Of a stretch of DNA of 64,000 nt, positions 1-8,714 are shown one piece after another; the stretch's first letter is position 1; the number at the start of each line of letters is the position of its first letter. Position numbers and translations under genes: made by a program. The stretch comes from Phycicoccus sp. CSK15P-2 (GTDB lineage: Bacteria > Actinomycetota > Actinomycetes > Actinomycetales > Dermatophilaceae). The notes under the pieces were generated by a model. That model ran no database searches. It had not been told where the DNA came from and was given only the letters and a program-made list of their open reading frames with translations. The stretch is taken from NCBI RefSeq assembly GCF_016888005.1, contig NZ_JAFDVE010000012.1:85230-149229 (forward strand), given 5' to 3'.

Positions 1-2
1 AG

Positions 3-2099
3 CAGGCCTTCCTGCGCAACGTGCGCCGTGGCGAGGCCTACCAGTCCGAGGCGCCGGGTCTGTGGGACGTGACGTTCCAGACCGCCGTCGCCCAGGCCGA
101 GCTCGAGGCCCGCGACTACCCCGGGGCCTACCACCGCGTCGCGTTCCACGGCACCGACGGGCCCGTGTTCATCGAGACCACCCGCCCCGAGCTCATCCCG
201 AGCTGCGTGGCCCTCATCGCGCACCCGGACGACGAGCGGTACCAGCCGCTGTTCGGCCGCACCGTGCGCACACCGCTCTTCGACGTCGAGGTCCCCGTCC
301 TCGCCCACCCGGCCGCGGAGACGGACAAGGGTGCCGGCATCGCCATGTGCTGCACCTTCGGCGACCTCACCGACGTCACGTGGTGGCGCGAGCTGCAGCT
401 GCCGACGCGTTCGGTGGTCACCCGCAGCGGCCGCCTCCAGACCGAGACCCCGGAGTGGCTGCAGGGCTCCCCCGGGGAGTCCTTCTACGCCGAGCAGCTC
501 GGCGGGAAGACCGCCTTCGGAGCCCGCGAGGCAGTCGTCGGCGCACTGCGTGACTCCGGCGACCTCGACGGCGAGCCGACCCCCACCCAGCGCAAGGCCA
601 ACTTCTACGAGCGTGGTGAGAAGCCCCTCGAGATCGTGACCACGCGGCAGTGGTACATCCGCAACGGCGGCCGCGAGTCCGACCTCAACGCGGCGCTCAT
701 CGCCCGCGGCGAGGAGGTCGACTTCCACCCGGCGTTCATGCGCTCGCGGTACGCCAACTGGGTGCGGGGCCTCAACGGCGACTGGCTCATCTCGCGGCAG
801 CGCTTCTTCGGGGTGCCGATCCCGGTCTGGTACCCGGTGGACGCCGACGGAGAGCCGGACCACGACCACCCGATCCTCCCCGACGAGTCCGAGCTGCCGG
901 TCGACCCCGCGGCCAACCCGCCCGCGGGCTACACCGAGGACCAGCGCGGCGTGCCGGGAGGCTTCGTCGGCGACCCCGACATCCTCGACACCTGGGCGAC
1001 GTCGTCGCTCTCCCCGCAGATCGCCGGCGGATGGCGCGGCACGGACGGCCCCGAGCCGGACCCGCTGTTCGAGAAGGTCTTCCCGATGGACGTCCGCCCG
1101 CAGGGGCACGACATCATCCGCACCTGGCTGTTCGCCACGGTCGTGCGCGCGCACTTCGAGCACGACACGGTGCCGTGGACCAACGCCGCGATCTCCGGGT
1201 GGATCCTCGACCCCGACCGCAAGAAGATGAGCAAGTCCCGCGGGAACGTCGTCACCCCGGAGGACCTCCTGCGCGAGCACTCCGCGGACGCCGTGCGCTA
1301 CTGGGCCGGCAGCGGCCGGCTCGGCACCGACGCCGCGTACGACGTCGGGCAGATCAAGGTCGGCCGGCGGCTGGCCATCAAGATCCTCAACGCGAGCAAG
1401 TTCGCGCTGTCCTTCGGCGACGTCCGGACCTCTGGTGACGGTGCGGCGAGCCGGCCGGTCACCGGGGCGGGCGAGCTCGCCGCGCAGGTCACCGACCCGC
1501 TCGACCGCTCGGTGCTCGCGATGCTCCGCGAGGTCGTCGAGAAGGCCACCGCGGGCTTCGAGGCCTGGGACTACACCCGGGCGCTCGAGGCCACCGAGTC
1601 CTTCTTCTGGACGTTCTGCGACGACTACCTCGAGCTCGTCAAGGACCGCGCGTACGGCACCCGCGGTGACGCCGGTGCCGTGTCCGCGCGAGCGACCCTG
1701 CGGCTCGCTCTCGACGTCGTCCTACGGCTCTTCGCGCCGGTGCTCCCCTACGTGACCGAGGAGGTCTGGAGCTGGACGCACGCCGAGGGCTCGGTGCACC
1801 GCGCCGCCTGGCCGTCCGCCGGCGAGCTGCCCGAGGGCGGTGACCCGGCGGTGCTCGCCGCGGTGGGCTCCGCGCTCGCGGTCATCCGGAAGGCCAAGTC
1901 GGAGGCCAAGGTCGGGATGCGCGCCGAGGTGCCGACGGTGACGCTCGTCGGGCCGGGCGCAGCGCTCGAGCACGTCCGCACGGGCGAGGCCGACCTGCGG
2001 GCCGCCGGCCGGCTCACCGGGTCGCTCGAGTACGCCGAGGGCGAGGAGGTCGCGACCCGCGACGTCGAGCTCGTCCCCGTGGCCAAGCTCGCCCGCTGA
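3..2099 (+). CDS. valS: Valine--tRNA ligase, C-terminal part (cut by window edge)
   Basis: Class I aminoacyl-tRNA synthetase that charges tRNA-Val in the cytoplasm. The frame is open from base 3, so the gene starts outside the window; 698 residues are present and roughly 170-190 N-terminal residues, with the HIGH signature, are missing. The editing (CP1) domain is seen at the start (IETTRPEL, AGIAMCCTFGD), the KMSKS signature is at bases 1224-1238, and an anticodon-binding helical domain and a short C-terminal coiled-coil-like tail follow. The WWRELQLPTR stretch is typical of the actinobacterial ValRS. The gene is convergent with the next gene on the minus strand. folC, which usually follows valS in actinobacteria, is not found downstream. 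The truncation is only the window edge; no frameshift is visible. Confidence 0.97.
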   Translation, partial: QAFLRNVRRGEAYQSEAPGLWDVTFQTAVAQAELEARDYPGAYHRVAFHGTDGPVFIETTRPELIPSCVALIAHPDDERYQPLFGRTVRTPLFDVEVPVLAHPAAETDKGAGIAMCCTFGDLTDVTWWRELQLPTRSVVTRSGRLQTETPEWLQGSPGESFYAEQLGGKTAFGAREAVVGALRDSGDLDGEPTPTQRKANFYERGEKPLEIVTTRQWYIRNGGRESDLNAALIARGEEVDFHPAFMRSRYANWVRGLNGDWLISRQRFFGVPIPVWYPVDADGEPDHDHPILPDESELPVDPAANPPAGYTEDQRGVPGGFVGDPDILDTWATSSLSPQIAGGWRGTDGPEPDPLFEKVFPMDVRPQGHDIIRTWLFATVVRAHFEHDTVPWTNAAISGWILDPDRKKMSKSRGNVVTPEDLLREHSADAVRYWAGSGRLGTDAAYDVGQIKVGRRLAIKILNASKFALSFGDVRTSGDGAASRPVTGAGELAAQVTDPLDRSVLAMLREVVEKATAGFEAWDYTRALEATESFFWTFCDDYLELVKDRAYGTRGDAGAVSARATLRLALDVVLRLFAPVLPYVTEEVWSWTHAEGSVHRAAWPSAGELPEGGDPAVLAAVGSALAVIRKAKSEAKVGMRAEVPTVTLVGPGAALEHVRTGEADLRAAGRLTGSLEYAEGEEVATRDVELVPVAKLAR

Positions 2100-2179
2100 G
2101 CGTCCGTCGCCGCCCGCTCGGTTGAGGTGATGTTCGACCATCTCGAGGTCGGGTTCCACCTCGACCCGAAGCTCGCGGC

Positions 2180-2953
2180 TCAGGCGGGGGCGGTCCCGGG
2201 GGCCGGGACGTAGGCCCGGTCCTTGACCTGGCGCAGCCCGGTGGGCCGCACGGCCAGCCACGGCACGTCCCATCCGGAGAGCCGTAGCCGGTGCTGGACG
2301 ACGGTGTCCCGGCGCAGGTGGTCGACCCGTCCGGTGCCCGGGTCGTAGACGTCGAGCATCCGGTCGCCGTCCCCGGGGAGGATGAGGACGACGTGCCGCG
2401 GCAGCAGGGCGTTGCCGATGTAGAGCAGCCCGGGCTCGCCGTCGCCGACGACGTCGACGAGATGGTCGAAGGAGTCGACGAGCGCGTACTCGTCCTGGCC
2501 GCGCAGCACATCGACCGTGTACTGCGTCCCGAGTCGGGAGGCCCCGTACTCGAGCTCGCGCAGCGCACCCCACGGCGGCGTGCCGAGCGCCCGCGGCCAC
2601 GGCCCGTTGAGACGTCCGCCGCCGGCGACGACGCCGTTCGTGCGGCGCATGACGATCCGTTCGTAGGCGGCGAACCGCTCCGCCTCGGTGGCGCCGGTCG
2701 GTGACCCGGGCGGCTGGGGCTCACCGGTGCGGACCCATGACGCGAAGACGGGGTCGACGAGCATGCGGGCCACCGTGAGGCAGGCCGAGCCACAGGTGCG
2801 CGGGGACTGCTGGACCGGCCCGGTGTCACCCGCGCGCAGTCGGTAGGTCATCGCCACGGGCCAATCGTCGCCGCCTCGCGGGTCGCGCGCCAGCATCTCC
2901 GTGGTCGGGTGTGTCCTGCGCCAGGTCGGACTGCCGGGAGTGCCCGGCTGCAC
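2180..2953 (-). CDS. Papain-like (C39-like) cysteine protease-fold protein, unknown role
   Basis: 257 residues, function not recognised by name. The layout looks like a peptidase C39-like papain fold: Gln48/Gln49 precede a candidate nucleophile Cys54 in QQSPRTCGSAC, followed by His187 in PRHVVLI and Asp204 in VYDPGTG, the Gln-Cys-His-Asp order of that fold. No signal peptide or membrane segment is seen, so it is probably cytoplasmic. The GTG start at 2953 has a possible leaderless -10 (GACGGT) 6 bases upstream; in-frame ATGs at 2896 and 2851 are alternatives. It may not be an active protease; similar folds act as transglutaminases or inactive binding modules. It stands alone between valS (convergent) and clpX (same strand, 32 bases away), with no obvious substrate gene nearby. 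Confidence 0.6.
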   Translation of the reverse strand: MQPGTPGSPTWRRTHPTTEMLARDPRGGDDWPVAMTYRLRAGDTGPVQQSPRTCGSACLTVARMLVDPVFASWVRTGEPQPPGSPTGATEAERFAAYERIVMRRTNGVVAGGGRLNGPWPRALGTPPWGALRELEYGASRLGTQYTVDVLRGQDEYALVDSFDHLVDVVGDGEPGLLYIGNALLPRHVVLILPGDGDRMLDVYDPGTGRVDHLRRDTVVQHRLRLSGWDVPWLAVRPTGLRQVKDRAYVPAPGTAPA

Positions 2954-2985
2954 GGGAGGACCGTCGTGGCCCCGCTCGGCCCGGG

Positions 2986-4272
<1,287 letters not shown>

Positions 4273-4309
4273 GTAAGGCGTCCTTCCCTCGGCTCCGACA
4301 ACGGCCCCG

Positions 4310-4315
4310 ACGCTA
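4310..4315 (-). promoter_or_regulatory. Candidate -10 box of clpX
   Basis: TAGCGT on the minus strand fits the actinobacterial TAnnnT -10 pattern and would place the transcript start near 4303, 31 bases before the clpX start. No convincing -35 is visible. Confidence 0.35.
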
Positions 4316-4666
4316 CCCCGTCACGGCGCGCCGGTGCACCCATTGAACCGTCGCGCACCCCGGCGAGTCGCGCGGGTTCGCTGTCAGCGCAACCCCACCC
4401 GAGCGGGTCCTGGCGGTCGGGACCGTCCGCCGGCCCGGACGCCGCCCGCGCCACCGGTCGGCGAGCCGGACCTCGGCCGCGTCGAGCTCGACGGCGCCAC
4501 CTGGGTCGGCGGCTTCGGCCGGCTCCACCCGCGTGTCCACCGACCAGAGCTCCAAGGCCAGGACGAGGCGACCGGCGCGGGTCGCGACGTCACCGCGTTC
4601 GGTGGCCGACGGACGCGGCTCCATCGATGACGCCCGATGCGCCCGCGTTCCGGATGACACGAGCCG

Positions 4667-4712
4667 TGAAGCCCGGGTTCCGTGTGTCACTACGTGCGGA
4701 GGCCGGGCTTCA
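4667..4712. repeat. Inverted repeat with 10-bp arms
   Basis: TGAAGCCCGG (4667-4676) is repeated in inverted form as CCGGGCTTCA (4703-4712) around a 26-base loop. ATCGAT occurs near both flanks (4623-4628 and 4712-4717). There is no T-tract. It could be a REP-like element or part of an RNA structure. Confidence 0.45.
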
Positions 4713-4742
4713 TCGATCGCCAGCCGGCAGGGGAGCCCACCT

Positions 4743-4820
4743 CCGGACGTGACGTCATACGGACGCCGCCGGACGTGACGTCATACGGACGCCGCCGGAC
4801 GTGACGTCATACGGACGCCG
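4743..4820. repeat. Three perfect tandem copies of a 26-bp unit
   Basis: Copies at 4743-4768, 4769-4794 and 4795-4820 are identical. Each unit carries the 8-bp palindrome TGACGTCA in its middle and ends in GGACGCCG, which is also the outer left arm of the adjoining terminator hairpin. There is no spacer between units, so this is not a CRISPR. Confidence 0.9.
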
Positions 4821-4847
4821 CCCGGTCGTCGTGACCGGGCGGCGTCC
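4813..4847 (-). terminator. Terminator of the clpP1-clpP2 operon
   Basis: A perfect 15-bp stem (4813-4827 against 4833-4847) with a 5-base loop begins 27 bases past the clpP2 stop codon. No T-run follows, as is usual for GC-rich actinomycetes. The outer half of one arm is supplied by the last copy of the tandem repeat. Confidence 0.8.
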
Positions 4848-4873
4848 TCGCGCTGCGTGGGGAAAGGCGCCCC

Positions 4874-5518
4874 TCAGGCGTTGGCCTTGCGGGAGGCGAG
4901 GACCTCGTCGACGAGGCCGTACTCCTTGGCACCCTCGGCCGAGAGGATCTTGTCGCGCTCGATGTCCTTGCGCACCTCGTCGACCGGCTTGTTCGAGTGC
5001 TTGGCGATGGTCTCCTCGAGCCACTCCCGCATCCGGATGATCTCGTTGGCGTGGATCTCGAGGTCGGAGGCCATCCCTCCGGTGCCCTCGATGGCCGGCT
5101 GGTGGATGAGCACCCGCGCGTTCGGCAGCGCGAACCGCTTGCCCGCAGCGCCGGCGCCGAGCAGGACGGCAGCGGCCGAGGCGGCCTGCCCGATGCAGTA
5201 CGTCTGGATGTCCGGACGTACGTACTGCATGGTGTCGTAGATGGCGGTCATCGCCGTGAACGAGCCACCGGGGCTGTTGATGTACATGAGGATGTCGCGG
5301 TCCGGGTCCTGCGACTCGAGCACGATGAGCTGGGCGATGACGTCGTCGGCGGACGCGTCGTCGACCTGCACGCCGAGGAAGATGATGCGGTCCTCGAAGA
5401 GCTTCGTGTACGGGTCGAGGCGCTTCATGCCGTACGAGGTGCGCTCCTCGAACTGCGGCATGATGTAGCGGCTGCTCGGAGCCGGCACGTGGAGGCGGCC
5501 GGTGATGTCTGGGTTCAT
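4874..5518 (-). CDS. clpP2: ATP-dependent Clp protease proteolytic subunit 2
   Basis: 214-residue serine peptidase of the ClpP family. The catalytic triad is visible as Ser114 (GQAASAAA), His139 (LIHQP) and Asp185 (RKDIERD). The sequence AASA in place of the usual AASM and the longer N-terminus ending in YGMKRLDPYTKLFEDR are typical of the second actinobacterial ClpP. ATG at 5518 was chosen because it starts 29 bases after the upstream clpP1 and is preceded by GAGAGAG; a long open extension upstream belongs to a shadow frame of clpP1. In actinobacteria ClpP1 and ClpP2 form a mixed tetradecamer of two different heptamers that docks with ClpX or ClpC1; the two genes here form one operon that ends at the hairpin at 4813-4847. 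Confidence 0.97.
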   Translation of the reverse strand: MNPDITGRLHVPAPSSRYIMPQFEERTSYGMKRLDPYTKLFEDRIIFLGVQVDDASADDVIAQLIVLESQDPDRDILMYINSPGGSFTAMTAIYDTMQYVRPDIQTYCIGQAASAAAVLLGAGAAGKRFALPNARVLIHQPAIEGTGGMASDLEIHANEIIRMREWLEETIAKHSNKPVDEVRKDIERDKILSAEGAKEYGLVDEVLASRKANA

Positions 5519-5547
5519 GTCTCTCTCTCGCGTCGTCTCGGCCGGGC

Positions 5548-6174
5548 TCAGTCGGAGGTCACCGGGTTGTCGCTGTGCCGGCCCGCCATGTCTGCCTTGG
5601 TGATGACGTGGTCGACGAAGCCGTACTCCTTGGCCTCGGCCGCGGTGAACCAGCGGTCGCGGTCGGAGTCGGCCTCGATCTGCTCCTCCGTCTGGCCGGT
5701 GTGCTCGGCGATGAGCTGGGCCATCTGCCTCTTGATGTGGATGAGCTGCTCCGCCTGGATCTTGATGTCCGAGGCCGTTCCACCGATGCCGCCCGAGGGC
5801 TGGTGCATCATCACGCGGGCGTGCGGCGTGGCGTAGCGCTTGCCCGGCGTGCCGGCGGAGAGCAGGAACTGCCCCATCGAGGCGGCCATCCCCATCGCCA
5901 CCGTGGCGACGTCGTTGGGGACCCACTGCATGGTGTCGAAGATCGCCATGCCCGCGGTGACCGAGCCACCCGGGCTGTTGATGTAGAGCCAGATGTCCTT
6001 CGTGGGGTCCTCCGCGGCGAGGAGCAGCATCTGGGCGCAGATCGCGTTCGCGTTGTCGTCGCGGACGTCGGACCCGAGGAAGATGATCCGCTCCTTGAGG
6101 AGACGGTTGTAGATGTGGTCGTCGAGGCCGGCCTTCTGGCCCTCGCCCTGGGCGACGATCTCGCTGCTGGTCAC
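5548..6174 (-). CDS. clpP1: ATP-dependent Clp protease proteolytic subunit 1
   Basis: 208-residue ClpP-type serine peptidase with Ser99 (GMAASMGQ), His124 (MMHQP) and Asp169 (EADSDRD). It is the first gene of the clpP1-clpP2 operon. The GTG start at 6174 is preferred over the longer frame (to 6246) because GAGGGAG lies 10 bases upstream and the extra 24 residues look non-coding. A -10 candidate (TAGGGT, minus strand 6224-6219) gives a leader of about 38 bases. A ClgR-like half palindrome (GTTCGCC, then GCG after four bases, at 6264-6277) lies further upstream. The product forms the heteromeric ClpP1P2 peptidase with the next gene. Confidence 0.97.
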   Translation of the reverse strand: MTSSEIVAQGEGQKAGLDDHIYNRLLKERIIFLGSDVRDDNANAICAQMLLLAAEDPTKDIWLYINSPGGSVTAGMAIFDTMQWVPNDVATVAMGMAASMGQFLLSAGTPGKRYATPHARVMMHQPSGGIGGTASDIKIQAEQLIHIKRQMAQLIAEHTGQTEEQIEADSDRDRWFTAAEAKEYGFVDHVITKADMAGRHSDNPVTSD

Positions 6175-6218
6175 GCTGGGGTCGCTCCCTCGGTTCGTCG
6201 GATTCGTACCTTTCAGTG

Positions 6219-6224
6219 ACCCTA
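6219..6224 (-). promoter_or_regulatory. Candidate -10 box of clpP1-clpP2
   Basis: TAGGGT on the minus strand, 45 bases upstream of the clpP1 GTG and 39 bases before a good ribosome binding site region; fits TAnnnT. No clear -35. Confidence 0.4.
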
Positions 6225-6298
6225 ACGCCCGCCTCCCACGCTCCACTCCCCCGTCCGCCCCGTGTTCGCCGTGAGCGTAGGCGGGCGCGCACCGTGGC

Positions 6299-7522
6299 CT
6301 ACGGGGCGTCGTCGGGCTCGCGGACCGCGGTGACGACGGACAGGGCGAGGACGGCCAGCGCGCCGACGACGAGCAGCGCGCGCAGCACCCCGACGTGGTC
6401 GCCGAGGAAGCCGAGCAGGGGCGGGCCCGCGAGGAACGCCACGTAGCCGATCGTCGCGACGACGGACATCCGGGCCGCGGCCCGCTCGGGGTCGTCGGCG
6501 GACGCGCTCATCCCCACGGGGAACCCGAGCGCGGCGCCCGCGCCCCAGACCGCGGCACCGACGAACGCGAGCCACGGCCCGCCGAGGACCACGAGCAGCG
6601 CACCCAGGACCGCCATCGCGAAGCTGACCCGGAGCACGGGGAGCCTGCCGTACGCGTCCAGGGCGCGGGTCCCCGCGAGGCGACCGAGCGTCATGAAGGT
6701 GAGGAAGGCGGCGAAGCCGAGGACTCCGACCCACTCGGGCTGGTCGTAGCCGTCGACGAGGGCGACGGCGAGCCAGTCGTTGGCCGTGCCCTCGGTGGCC
6801 GCGGCGGCGAGGACCACGACCCCGATGAGCAGCGTGCGCGGCTCGAGCCAGGCCGAGCGCTGCCGGCCGCGCACGGGCATCCCGCCCTCGTCCGAGGACG
6901 GCACCGCCGACTCCGGCAGGAAGCGCGGCAGGGACCAGACGGCCGCCCCGGCGATGAGCAGCGCGGCGCCGAGGAAGTGCGCGAGGAGCGGGACCTGCGC
7001 CCAGGACATCCCCGCCCCCACGAGCGCGGCGACGACGGTGCCCCCCGAGAAGGCCGCGTGGAAGTGCGGCATGACAGAGCGGCCGAGGCGTCGTTCGACG
7101 CCCGCACCCTCGAGGTTCATCGCGACGTCCCAGAAGCCGATGCCGAGGCCCACGGGGTAGAGGAAGAGCGCGAGGACGAGCCGGTGCGCGTCGAGCGTCA
7201 CGGCGGCCCCGGCCCCGACGAGCCCGAGGAGCGAGACGAGCATCCCTGACGCGACCGCCCGGTCTGCCCCCACCCGGTCGCTCAGCCGCCCGGCGAGGGG
7301 CAGCCCGGTGACCGAGCCGAGGCTCACCGCCAGCAGGACGAGACCGAGCTGCCCGGCGGTGAGGCCGAGTGTCGTCTTGAGGTCGGCGATCCGCGAGGCC
7401 CACGAGGCGAACGCGACCCCGGCGAGGGCGAACACGACGAGGACGGCGACGCGCGCGCGCCGGGCGTCGGCGATCGGCGGGGCGGGCGGGGCTGCAGGAG
7501 GGGCCGTCACGGTGTCCTTCAC
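6299..7522 (-). CDS. MFS transporter, YbjJ-like
   Basis: 407-residue major facilitator with about 12 hydrophobic segments. Conserved [11 protein letters not shown] is the MFS loop 2-3 motif, and [13 protein letters not shown] with FHAAFSGG are features of the YbjJ/fucose-permease-like exporters. The substrate cannot be read from the sequence. The gene is divergent from a LacI-family regulator and its start lies four bases from a 28-bp double operator, so it is very likely the regulator's target. GTG at 7522 has no ribosome binding site; GTG at 7510 has AAGGA four bases upstream and may be the true start. Given LacI control a sugar or sugar-derivative substrate is plausible but unproven. Confidence 0.85.
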   Translation of the reverse strand: MKDTVTAPPAAPPAPPIADARRARVAVLVVFALAGVAFASWASRIADLKTTLGLTAGQLGLVLLAVSLGSVTGLPLAGRLSDRVGADRAVASGMLVSLLGLVGAGAAVTLDAHRLVLALFLYPVGLGIGFWDVAMNLEGAGVERRLGRSVMPHFHAAFSGGTVVAALVGAGMSWAQVPLLAHFLGAALLIAGAAVWSLPRFLPESAVPSSDEGGMPVRGRQRSAWLEPRTLLIGVVVLAAAATEGTANDWLAVALVDGYDQPEWVGVLGFAAFLTFMTLGRLAGTRALDAYGRLPVLRVSFAMAVLGALLVVLGGPWLAFVGAAVWGAGAALGFPVGMSASADDPERAAARMSVVATIGYVAFLAGPPLLGFLGDHVGVLRALLVVGALAVLALSVVTAVREPDDAP

Positions 7523-7525
7523 GTG

Positions 7526-7553
7526 TCGAATCGATTCGATCGAATCGATTCGA
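7526..7553. promoter_or_regulatory. Double LacI-type operator, 28-bp perfect palindrome
   Basis: The 14-bp palindrome TCGAATCGATTCGA occurs twice head to tail (7526-7539 and 7540-7553), and the whole 28 bp is itself a perfect palindrome. Each half has the central CG expected for LacI-family operators. It covers the space upstream of the -10 box for the rightward regulator transcript and abuts the MFS start, so one site can shut both genes. It is an AT-rich island in very GC-rich DNA. Confidence 0.85.
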
Positions 7554-7559
7554 TATTGT
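7554..7559 (+). promoter_or_regulatory. -10 box of the LacI regulator transcript
   Basis: TATTGT directly abuts the operator and lies 6 bases before GTG 7566, predicting a leaderless transcript that begins at the small upstream ORF. Confidence 0.6.
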
Positions 7560-7565
7560 GCTCCC

Positions 7566-7616
7566 GTGAACGGCGTGCGTCAAACCGGCCCGGACCCCGA
7601 GGCGGTCGACCCGTGA
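7566..7616 (+). CDS. Leaderless 16-residue upstream ORF coupled to the LacI gene
   Basis: GTG at 7566 lies 6 bases after the TATTGT -10 box, so it would be the very first codon of the mRNA. The frame runs 16 codons (begins MNGVRQTG, ends EAVDP) and its TGA stop overlaps the GTG start of the regulator in the sequence GTGA at 7613-7616. This arrangement would deliver ribosomes to a regulator start that lacks a good ribosome binding site. Leaderless small ORFs upstream of genes are known from mycobacteria. No residue run suggests amino-acid attenuation. Evidence is positional only. Confidence 0.5.
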   Translation: MNGVRQTGPDPEAVDP

Positions 7617-8677
7617 CCCGGGCCGTACGACGGGCCACGCTGCGCGACGTCGCCGAGCGCGCCGGCGTCTCGACCTCCACCGCGTCGCTCGTGTTCAGCG
7701 GCAAGGGCCCGGTGGCCGAGGCCACCGCCCGGCGGGTCCGCACCGCCGCCACCGACCTCGGCTTCTCGGGGCCGGACCCGCTCGCCTCCTCCTTGCGGCA
7801 CGGCCGCGTCGGCACCGTCGCGGTCGTCGTCGAGGCCCCGTTGCGGTCCGCCTTCCGCGACCCCTTCGCCCTCGCCGTCCTCGACGGGCTGTCCGAGGAG
7901 CTCGACGCCACCGGCCGGAGCATGCTCCTCGTCGCCCAGCAGCCCGAGGACCCCGCCCGCGCTGTGGACCAGCTGGCGACCCAGGCCGTGGACGCCGCCG
8001 TCTTCCCGCTCTGCGGCGTCGGCGACAACCCTCTCGTCGCGCACCTCACGGCCCGCGGCGTGCCCCTGGTGGGCAGCGGGTCACCGCTCGACCCCGGGGT
8101 CGTCCACGTGCGCACCGACGAGGAGGTGGCCATCGGCCTGACCACCCGGCACGTGCTCGGGCTCGGGCACTCCCGGCTCGCGCACGTCTCGATGCAGCTG
8201 AGCCCCGGCGCGAGGACGGCGCAGGTCACGCCGGAGGACGTCGCGGCCGGCATGTACCCGGACGCCAGCGGCCGGGCGCGCGGCTTCCTCGAGCTCGCGC
8301 CCGGAAGCCCGGTGGTCCAGACGGCCGAGCTCACGGTGGGCGCCGGCGAGGCGGCCGGCCGGATGCTCCTCGACGTCCCGGCGGCCGAGCGCCCGACCGC
8401 GGTCGTCTGCCAGGCCGACCTCCTCGCCGCCGGGGTGCTCCGCGCCGCCGCGGCGCTCGGCCTGAACGTCCCCGGTGACCTGTCGGTCACCGGCTTCGAC
8501 GGGGTGGACCTGCCGTGGTCGGACGCCACCCTGACGACCGTGCTCCAGCCGGGTGTCGACAAGGGCCGGGCGCTCGGCCGGATGGTGCGTCGCCGGCTCG
8601 ACGGCGAGGTCGTGGCCGACGAGCCGTTCCCGGTGTCGCTCCGGGTGGGGACCACGACCGCCCCGCCCCGGGGCTGA
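7613..8677 (+). CDS. LacI-family transcriptional regulator
   Basis: 354 residues from GTG 7613. The N-terminal helix-turn-helix (residues 9-34, ATLRDVAERAGVS followed by TASLVFSG) and hinge are followed by a periplasmic-binding-protein-like effector domain (DPFALAVLDGLSEEL, VCQADLLAAGVLRA, DLSVTGFDGVD). Longer in-frame extension to 7523 runs through the operator and is rejected. The gene is divergent from the MFS exporter, with a double palindrome between them that should serve for autoregulation and control of the transporter. Translation is probably coupled to a 16-codon leaderless ORF. The effector is unknown; the binding pocket resembles sugar-responsive members only in general layout. 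The 3' end forms part of a terminator stem. Confidence 0.92.
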   Translation: MTRAVRRATLRDVAERAGVSTSTASLVFSGKGPVAEATARRVRTAATDLGFSGPDPLASSLRHGRVGTVAVVVEAPLRSAFRDPFALAVLDGLSEELDATGRSMLLVAQQPEDPARAVDQLATQAVDAAVFPLCGVGDNPLVAHLTARGVPLVGSGSPLDPGVVHVRTDEEVAIGLTTRHVLGLGHSRLAHVSMQLSPGARTAQVTPEDVAAGMYPDASGRARGFLELAPGSPVVQTAELTVGAGEAAGRMLLDVPAAERPTAVVCQADLLAAGVLRAAAALGLNVPGDLSVTGFDGVDLPWSDATLTTVLQPGVDKGRALGRMVRRRLDGEVVADEPFPVSLRVGTTTAPPRG

Positions 8678-8703
8678 GCGAGGACCGCTCGGCCCCGGGG
8701 CGG
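8663..8703. terminator. Bidirectional terminator spanning the LacI stop codon
   Basis: An 18-bp stem with one G-T wobble (8663-8680 against 8686-8703) and a 5-base loop. The regulator stop codon (8675-8677) sits inside the left arm. It lies 12 bases past the stop of the convergent secreted-protein gene and can serve both. Confidence 0.75.
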
Positions 8704-8714
8704 TGGGACAGTCG

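Larger units (their letters stand above)
4273..4873. other. 600-base intergenic region between clpX and clpP2
   Basis: No credible gene lies here; the open frames are biased-composition shadows. It contains the clpX promoter side, an inverted repeat (4667-4712), a three-copy 26-bp tandem repeat (4743-4820) and the clpP terminator (4813-4847). Confidence 0.7.

Noticed and set aside
3..2099. valS as a broken gene because the N-terminus is missing
   Set aside because: The frame is open to the window edge, so the loss is only due to where the window was cut.
2143..2164. Hairpin TCGAGGT/ACCTCGA after valS as terminator
   Set aside because: Only 7 bp with an 8-base loop and no T-run; too weak to call.
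4743..4820. CRISPR-like short repeats
   Set aside because: Units are directly abutting with no spacers, and there is no cas gene.
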